Source: Megaustenia siamemsis
Taxonomy: Eukaryota; Mollusca; Gastropoda; Stylommatophora; Ariophantidae
NCBI GenBank assembly: GCA_032433765.1
Contig: JAVIAB010000092.1
Coordinates: forward strand, 62,100,126 to 62,164,125
Length of the DNA stretch: 64,000 nt
Reading direction: 5' to 3'
Shown here: piece after piece, positions 61,501-64,000 of the stretch
Numbering within the stretch: position 1 is the stretch's first letter
How the letters are laid out: every line of letters begins with the position of its first letter
Made by a program: the position numbers and the translations under genes
The notes under the pieces: generated by a model
Database searches by the model: none
Seen by the model: only the letters and a program-made list of their open reading frames with translations
What the model was told of the DNA's origin: nothing

Positions 61501-62893
61501 GTAGCCGTCAGTCGCTGGACACTGCGGGACTTGCTGAGGCGGGGATCTAAGCACCTATGGATATGTTCGGAGTGCAATGATAACTCAATAACTGGTCGAG
61601 AGCCCACAGTTAGGTAACACATTTTTTGTTTAATTATTTAGTTTCCATAGTAATATATTATTTGGCGCTACAATCTCATAAAAAAAAAAGACTGATTATT
61701 AAGAGAAAGGGGTGACGGATTACCTGACTGTCAGCAGCAACTCCAGTTTCCAGCTTTACTCGTTTTGCAGAAACTTCTGAACCGTGTGACAAATGGCGTT
61801 TGGATCCTACAGTTGATTCTAAATATATAAACATCCTACTTGATAATAATATGACACGTGACATTTTTTTCTGAGATAAATGGTTATATTATATCTGGCT
61901 AATTAGATAACAAATTTCACTAAATTATTACTTAAAATGTACAAAACAAGTGTACTTTGATTACACACTTTATGAATAAAAGAGAAATGAATTCACAAAT
62001 AAATATATCATTAAATATTAGCAACATAGTTCCATTTTTGAGAACCAAATTTATACACATTATAGATTATCCACACAAAGCCTTTGCAATGTAGATTTAT
62101 AGAAAAATGAGAGATTTGGTGGAAGGAAAAAAGTTATACAGTGAAGTTTTGAATCAGATGAAAAGAAAAAAAAATAACTACTTAACAATTTGAACAAGAC
62201 AGCTAAACTTGTTAGGATGTGAAGAGACTCAACAATAGGCCACTAAAGTTAGCTTGGAGGGTAAAGTACAAGATAGAGGACAGCGGCAGACCAAGACTAA
62301 AGCGAATTAATAACACCAAAAGGTGGACAGGTGAATCTATGACAGCATACAGTAACACGGCAAAAGACAGTAAAATGGTGCTAAAATGGTAGCCTTTCAT
62401 GCATAGACAATACCCACCCAATGAATGAATGAATAAAATTTGAAACAGCTTAAATGATTATACAATGTATTCAACAAATATAAGATTCAAAACTGTATGT
62501 TTAACACAGCATAGCATTTGTGGCTTCATTATATTTTTTAAAGTATACACAAGGGATAGATTACTGAGCAATAAGAATATTTTTGTAATTTTATATGACA
62601 AGAACTCAAGATGACCAAAGAGTATATGAATTAATAGGCACAGTGTTTGTTTAATTTATGAACAATACTTAAGAGTACTTGAATTAATCAAGGTTCTAAG
62701 TATTTAAATAAAAAATTACCTAATTCTAGAGATGAAGGCAGTTCAAAAAGCTTTTCAGGGTCAGTGGTTGTAGTGATGCCCACAACCTTATCTTGCTTAT
62801 CTCTTATTACATTCTCACAGCGACGAATTAGGCGTGCCTTAACAAGTGTCATAATTTTGTCCTTAACAACATTCCGAGAAATTTCTGTGACTC
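37421..62893 (-). CDS. POLR3C: DNA-directed RNA polymerase III subunit RPC3 (partial)
   Basis: RPC3 forms the RPC3-RPC6-RPC7 subcomplex that helps RNA polymerase III melt promoters and initiate on tRNA, 5S and similar genes in the nucleus. Thirteen exons totalling 1,182 nt (393 codons plus stop) line up in order with RPC3 proteins, from a winged-helix region (VTEISRNVVKDKIM) through FHHHFRDQAI, VIRTMLRLSE, KVGDSGGG, FRVLLAEKH, LPPKEAKEIL, LSKTPDHVPA and the coiled-coil-like RVEAIIANL to SEIQLDNTIF and a C-terminal PPPPPKK tail. All phases agree except between exons 40130-40256 and 37421-37517, where a microexon of about 20 nt is unplaced. Full-length RPC3 is usually about 530 residues, so roughly 130-140 N-terminal residues lie in or beyond the scaffold gap. 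Introns are loaded with transposons. Confidence 0.94.
37715..37793 (+). ncRNA. tRNA-like monomer of the composite SINE
   Basis: The first and last seven bases (GGTGTCC/GGACACC) pair perfectly. There is an A box, TTAGCGCAATCGATAGG, and a B box with one extra base, GGTTCGTAATCC. The anticodon arm does not pair well, so I do not call a functional tRNA. Confidence 0.6.
37715..38085 (+). mobile_element. Composite SINE: tRNA-like monomer plus SINE family 1 (copy 6)
   Basis: Two tRNA-related units are joined: a tRNA-like monomer at 37715-37793, a 31-bp linker ending tagtagg, and a family 1 SINE from about 37824. A single 13-bp duplication, taaccaccaattg, brackets the pair (37702-37714 and 38086-38098), so the pair seems to have been inserted as one unit. 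It sits in the last POLR3C intron, opposite to the gene. Confidence 0.88.
38312..38608. repeat. Tandem repeat, about 72 bp x 4
   Basis: Units contain attagactatttctagggca and agttttgcctaaacac. One unit has an extra 17-bp internal duplication. Confidence 0.85.
38609..39072. other. POLR3C intron sequence
   Basis: AT-rich, with nothing recognised. The missing microexon could lie here or at 38099-38311, 39364-39664 or 39991-40129. Confidence 0.4.
39086..39350 (+). mobile_element. SINE family 1, copy 7
   Basis: Full length, CTACAAAGG variant. Target duplication acttgggctctga at 39073-39085 and 39351-39363. In a POLR3C intron, antisense to the gene. Confidence 0.94.
39665..39990 (+). mobile_element. 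LINE family C, 3' end
   Basis: Carries VPWTAKKANEEVLKEANTKR, FFGHIMRRGKLE and LDSLMSWHRKQSTTEL, then the GATCGCCTAC terminus and an ATGATGATGATT run. 5'-truncated. Confidence 0.8.
40130..40256 (-). CDS. POLR3C: POLR3C exon
   Basis: 127 nt, phase 2 in. Encodes RLLDKQDRVEAIIANLVAEG, AVEQKEEIEQMV and TPSERAQLQK. The donor AAA|GTGGGA is weak and gives phase 0, while the next placed exon needs phase 2. Confidence 0.9.
40257..40814. other. POLR3C intron sequence
   Basis: No repeat family was recognised. It contains an A21 run near 40360. Confidence 0.4.
40815..41460. repeat. Source copy of an intronic segmental duplication
   Basis: About 640 bp (cagatgaaactgatcaactc to tttgaattttatca) recur at 43640-44290 with few differences. 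It includes a - strand family C LINE tail (40915-41270) and the head of a family 2 SINE. Confidence 0.88.
41390..41660 (+). mobile_element. SINE family 2 copy
   Basis: A box TGGTCTAGAGG and a degraded B box GGTTTGAATTTT, then a body sharing gtagtgagattctacatcta-type sequence with 10318-10612. Ends in GTGTAGGCCAAAAATAGC. Confidence 0.65.
41920..41969 (-). CDS. POLR3C: POLR3C exon (50 nt)
   Basis: Phase 0 in and 2 out. Encodes AAANVIIRRQKCISDN plus a split Lys, corresponding to the IANLIERRQFETKENK block. Acceptor CTGAACAG, donor AACAA|GTGAGC. The length and phases fit both neighbours exactly. Confidence 0.88.
42279..42590 (-). mobile_element. LINE family E, 3' end (diverged)
   Basis: The - strand shows the tail of the RLFLP-type ORF end seen at 46165-46600 and 59404-59640: complements of cctcaaggggagatataatt and ggtcgacccttgggtctgg. 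Poorly preserved. Confidence 0.6.
42896..43085 (+). repeat. Dispersed repeat X, copy 1
   Basis: From tcttgacagatggtagcaag to cggcctcgtctctt, this stretch is related to 49036-49215. The family is unknown. Confidence 0.65.
43124..43225 (-). CDS. POLR3C: POLR3C exon
   Basis: 102 nt, phase 0/0. Encodes ELSKTPDHVPARTLYFFNVN then LVQVSRMLLEKSYK. KTPDH-x-P-x-RT is a strongly conserved RPC3 signature. Confidence 0.95.
43566..43640. repeat. Left 75-bp direct repeat around the duplicated segment
   Basis: aattaggagcaagcacaata to caaattttggt is repeated at 44289-44363 with small differences. Together they bracket the copied segment. Confidence 0.85.
43641..44288. repeat. Inserted copy of the intronic segmental duplication
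   Basis: Copy of 40815-41460 between POLR3C exons 43124-43225 and 44411-44494. It contains the - strand family C LINE fragment (43735-44090) and a family 2 SINE head preceded by an extra 28 bp. Confidence 0.88.
44411..44494 (-). CDS. POLR3C: POLR3C exon
   Basis: 84 nt, phase 0/0. Encodes VDERAMLPPKEAKEILFKMF then NENFIAMT. Acceptor ATATTACAG, donor ACA|GTAAGC. Confidence 0.95.
44640..44900 (+). mobile_element. LINE family B, degenerate
   Basis: Retains the order GDMRRDNKRI-like, LQQALKLETAG and the LLREVTTA segment of the family B C-terminus with frameshifts. Confidence 0.6.
45100..45290 (+). mobile_element. Possible Penelope-like 3' end
   Basis: Contains CTGATGAAAGCAGTC and GGCCGAAACATTGATATGTG, the same ordered pair of motifs as the ends at 21640 and 26985. 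No coding part. Confidence 0.4.
45590..45980. repeat. 28-bp minisatellite
   Basis: About 14 units of catactttaatcactgattg plus catgactt. Variants (tgattt, tgactt, taactt) are clustered along the array, indicating local spread of each variant. In a POLR3C intron. Confidence 0.93.
46165..46600 (-). mobile_element. LINE family E, C-terminal ORF fragment
   Basis: The - strand frame 46587-46177 reads MLRAKIMEKQSRSYITIRN, WFCHITRQKELTMTQRAINK, RGRPRKRWIKRILESLGGI and ends in an Arg/Glu-rich RRLFLPLTPTAIEEG. This is the end of a LINE ORF, 5'-truncated. Confidence 0.8.
46891..48975. mobile_element. Unclassified 2-kb element, possible hAT end at left
   Basis: Begins CAGTGGTTCCTAAACTTTTG and then GTGGCTCCCTTTGAAAA, which looks like a hAT-type terminal inverted repeat. 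I find no matching right end. The block is G-richer than its surroundings, has no ORF, contains internal repeats (47636-48135) and ends with aataaacctgttacattata. It could be a non-autonomous DNA element or a chimera with an LTR. Confidence 0.4.
47636..48135. repeat. Internal tandem repeats of the 2-kb element
   Basis: A unit of about 190 bp starting tagatatagtcatggagaga occurs twice (47640, 47828). It is built of 40-45-bp subrepeats around attgtgagtgttc and agcatagaacagagac. Confidence 0.8.
49036..49215 (+). repeat. Dispersed repeat X, copy 2
   Basis: Related to 42896-43085, with shared ends tcttgacagatgg and ggccttgtctctt. Confidence 0.65.
49505..50306 (-). mobile_element. LINE family F, RT C-terminal fragment
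   Basis: On the - strand: ELLFTDDQCLIYEDE (RT active-site box with FTDD), MKINTAKTEAIRISKLRHP, VEEFKYLGTMFTEDGKLD and a C-terminal RGIPRRRWIDAV. The 237-codon frame is intact, so this is relatively young. The second copy is at 63520-64000. Confidence 0.85.
50640..50706 (-). CDS. POLR3C: POLR3C exon
   Basis: 67 nt, phase 2 in and 0 out. Completes the split Arg and encodes FGSKGLRMFRVLLAEKHVEH then KQ, matching RFG-x-RIFR-x-LL of RPC3. Confidence 0.94.
51777..53060 (-). mobile_element. LINE family C, longest copy with RT
   Basis: Read on the - strand: a fingers region with DKGTSNAIYI, then HQAFDKVKHQEIIN, the GVRQGCVLSSDLFN block, the catalytic LRYADDTVLIAKSENE box, FKYLGTLLTSDGR, and the tail with PWTAKKSNEEVLREVKAKRE. 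It ends GATCACCTACGCCAC plus (gat)n at 51777-51790. A frameshift near 52280 separates the two frames. It serves as the reference for all family C tails. Confidence 0.88.
53061..53465. other. POLR3C intron sequence
   Basis: Nothing recognised. Confidence 0.4.
53466..53870 (-). mobile_element. SINE family 3 (tRNA-derived) copy
   Basis: On the - strand a tRNA-like head has an A box AAGCCTAGTTGGG and B box GTTCGATTCCCGC, followed by a G/C-rich body with ATTTCTGGATAG. A C20 run precedes the head. Only one copy was seen in the window, so family status is inferred. Confidence 0.5.
54320..54380 (-). CDS. POLR3C: POLR3C exon
   Basis: 61 nt, phase 1 in and 2 out. Encodes FMKAMRAICISQIETIVLE with a split Asn before it and a split Arg after it. 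Donor GAGAG|GTAAGT. Confidence 0.92.
54901..54952 (-). CDS. POLR3C: POLR3C exon
   Basis: 52 nt, phase 0 in and 1 out. Encodes SNFVTKVGDSGGGLYQI. The GDSGGG motif is typical of RPC3. Too short to show as an ORF by itself. Confidence 0.93.
55090..55320 (+). mobile_element. SINE family 2 copy (diverged)
   Basis: A box GACTGGTCTAGTGG, then a body with taggatagtgagatctgatg and ctatgccaaagatag, parallel to 10318-10612 and 41390-41660. Confidence 0.6.
55654..55734 (-). CDS. POLR3C: POLR3C exon
   Basis: 81 nt, phase 0/0. Encodes IYNALPKDKNIQKNTLDQYL then KCLSENC. Donor TGT|GTAAGT. Confidence 0.93.
56270..56650. repeat. Imperfect duplication, about 110 bp x 2
   Basis: Two copies of attctgcactggtgctac with gcagtcttttcgatgaatca-like sequence, about 230 bp apart, in a POLR3C intron. 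Confidence 0.6.
57429..57521 (-). CDS. POLR3C: POLR3C exon
   Basis: 93 nt, phase 0/0. Encodes KAAEVIRTMLRLSETRT and ends HLSFTE. Acceptor TTATTTTCAG, donor GAA|GTAAGA. Confidence 0.94.
57720..58210 (+). mobile_element. LINE family G, RNase H-type tail, copy 1
   Basis: Broken frames show PGHVGLQGNER (end of a retrotransposon RNase H domain), then MGTAKNEKTSGC, INQDRTKVVSHWTLWDML and HPWTCSECND. The same order is found at 61235-61610. Confidence 0.75.
58211..59403. other. AT-rich POLR3C intron sequence
   Basis: No repeat family or exon recognised. An A22 run lies near 58395. Confidence 0.4.
59404..59640 (+). mobile_element. LINE family E, 3' end
   Basis: Carries RGRQRKRWIKGILESLGGIT, PEEVNRRAKNRRLFLPSTP and TAAEEG and ends in a (gaa)n tract. 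Compare 46165-46600. Confidence 0.8.
59713..59811 (-). CDS. POLR3C: POLR3C exon
   Basis: 99 nt, phase 0/0. Encodes YWCVNVHQFHHHFRDQAIIA then VTRHIDQ, one of the most conserved RPC3 blocks (FHQHFRDQAI type). Confidence 0.95.
60430..60540 (+). mobile_element. LINE family D, 110-bp 3' tail
   Basis: Matches the last part of 25451-26046 (caaagcaagaaacagagtag, then ggtagccaaccttcgttg) and ends CACTCGATGATGATG. Confidence 0.85.
60690..61180 (-). mobile_element. LINE family H, RNase H-type fragment
   Basis: On the - strand: WVLSHC-like remnants, SYEEAKSIIKDQYCAKLKQE and a DLRRSAWPTPASLK end. The order resembles the RNase H region of RNase H-bearing LINEs. Several stops. Confidence 0.55.
61235..61610 (+). 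mobile_element. LINE family G, copy 2
   Basis: GRLRGNERVDRWLAAL, then MGTARNEKLSGRVRRLINQQ, RWTLRDLLRRGSKHLWICSE. It is better preserved than copy 1 at 57720-58210. Confidence 0.78.
61724..61818 (-). CDS. POLR3C: POLR3C exon
   Basis: 95 nt, phase 1 in and 0 out. Encodes a basic linker (STVGSKRHLSHGSEVSAKRV then KLETGVAADSQ). It corresponds to the variable KRRR-rich linker of RPC3 and may include a nuclear localisation signal. Confidence 0.85.
62100..62420 (+). mobile_element. LINE family D, degenerate 3' end
   Basis: Parallels the 25720-26040 region: aaaggtggacaggtgaatct, atgacagcatacagtaacac, then ggtagcc. The frame is lost. Confidence 0.6.
62720..62893 (-). CDS. POLR3C: POLR3C exon (first seen)
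   Basis: 174 nt. Acceptor TATCTTTCAG, donor TTAG|GTAATT, incoming phase 1 and outgoing phase 1. Encodes VTEISRNVVKDKIMTLVKA and a region ending DPEKLFELPSSLEL. Matches the winged-helix segment at about residues 140-195 of RPC3 proteins. Confidence 0.92.
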
Positions 62894-62918
62894 CTGAAAG
62901 ATAGAAAATGATTTCTGC

Positions 62919-63018
62919 NNNNNNNNNNNNNNNNNNNNNNNNNNNNNNNNNNNNNNNNNNNNNNNNNNNNNNNNNNNNNNNNNNNNNNNNNNNNNNNNNN
63001 NNNNNNNNNNNNNNNNNN
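62919..63018. other. Assembly gap (100 N)
   Basis: Exactly 100 N, the usual placeholder for a gap of unknown size. It lies just upstream of the first visible POLR3C exon. Confidence 0.99.
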
Positions 63019-63519
63019 CAGTGCTAACTTAGCAGGTAACTTAAAATAAAAGTAAGTACGCTACGAACAACTTTACAACGTAGTAATTGTTTGGAAGGCG
63101 GGGGTTAACAAAAAAAATCCAAAGAAACAAATTAAGAATAATATCTCACCGGCAAAAAAAACCCCCAGCAAGAAGTAGAGAGAAATCTTTCAGAGTTAGT
63201 TCCACTAATCGAACGTGGAAACAAATTTTCGTGACATTATTTTTTTACTTCGCACTTTAAAAGACTTCCGCCAAACCACGGTAACACATTTTCTGAACAT
63301 AAACAAGGAGGTAATTATTAGAACTAAAATTTATTAAAACAATGAAATAAAGAGTGATTACTATGGATTTAAATATTCTCTTGTGATAAAGTATTTATTG
63401 GTTATTAAAAATGAGATAATTTTATAATATATTAGTAATTTATAATTTATTCTTCTTTTCACAGTTCACAGCCTTTCCTAAAAAAAAGGTGTCGTGGGGT
63501 CGTGGTTTAAGTTTATAGT
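63019..63519. other. Sequence after the gap
   Basis: No POLR3C exon could be found here on the - strand. The stretch 63160-63320 has more CpG than its flanks, which could fit a promoter-proximal region, but nothing decisive is visible. Confidence 0.35.
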
Positions 63520-64000
63520 TTATCATTTATTTGTGTCGTTCTTGAGCTGCTCGAATTGTCTGAATTATTGATTTTCCTTTGTTGTTACATGTCTCTGTCA
63601 CTGCATCTATCCATCTTCTTCTTGGTCTTTTTTCCATGCGTTCTCGAGAAGATTAGAATGCTCCTGATGGTGTTGGTGAGGAGTGAGGGTTCAATGGTTC
63701 ATTCATTCTTCTCATTCTGATCAGGTGGCCAAACCTGAACCATTTAAATTATATTAAATATTCTTGGCAGGGTAAGTTCCTACCATTTTTCTTATGGTTT
63801 CATTTGGTATTCTATCTCTTCTTGTGTTGTTTGTTACTTTTCTCAAGCATCACATCTCGCATGTATTCATGTATGCTGTACTCACACTGTATTGATCTTT
63901 CTTAAATAGGATTTAGAAAGGGTCCATCCATGTTGATGTTGATGTTGTTTGACTTTCAAAACTTTCATAGCACAAAGTGAAAGTTGGTATAAAAATGCTA
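63520..64000 (-). mobile_element. LINE family F, second copy with micro-duplications
   Basis: Collinear with 49529-49930 but studded with short extra copies of neighbouring bases, for example a repeated tgatgt and cttttca. It continues past the window edge. Confidence 0.75.

Overview
This window is AT-rich, intron-bearing, repeat-saturated eukaryotic nuclear DNA. Spliced genes with kilobase introns, tRNA-derived SINEs, several non-LTR retrotransposon families, a mariner and a Penelope-like element point to an invertebrate (arthropod or another protostome is my guess). The sequence does not let me name the species.

Two host genes can be read, arranged tail to tail. A two-exon glutaredoxin-like gene of the C5orf63/DUF836 family runs on the + strand (31834-35329). 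POLR3C, the RPC3 subunit of RNA polymerase III, runs on the - strand from the scaffold gap (62893) down to its stop codon at 37421. I could place 13 POLR3C exons with GT/AG borders and matching phases. The N-terminal exons are in or beyond the 100-N gap, and one microexon before the last exon is unplaced.

Layout: 1-10 kb is AT-rich non-coding DNA with 5'-truncated LINE ends. 10.3-11.2 kb is a SINE followed by a 34-bp E-box minisatellite. 11.3-20.5 kb is a nested stack: a second 34-bp minisatellite lies on both sides of a LINE (A), which holds a dead mariner and a reversed LINE (B). Inside the mariner a 69/70-bp piece of the transposase gene has expanded to about 43 tandem copies, and two SINEs have landed in the mariner. 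20.5-31 kb is LINE and Penelope debris, including a LINE that split a short ORF. 31.8-35.4 kb is the glutaredoxin-like gene. 35.9-62.9 kb is POLR3C and its 3' flank; its introns carry SINEs (one a composite), minisatellites, an intronic segmental duplication and many LINE tails. After the gap there is only a noisy LINE copy.

I see no operon-like or defence-like gene system. The most unusual structures are the transposase-derived minisatellite, the composite SINE with one target-site duplication around both halves, and the templated duplication in a POLR3C intron.
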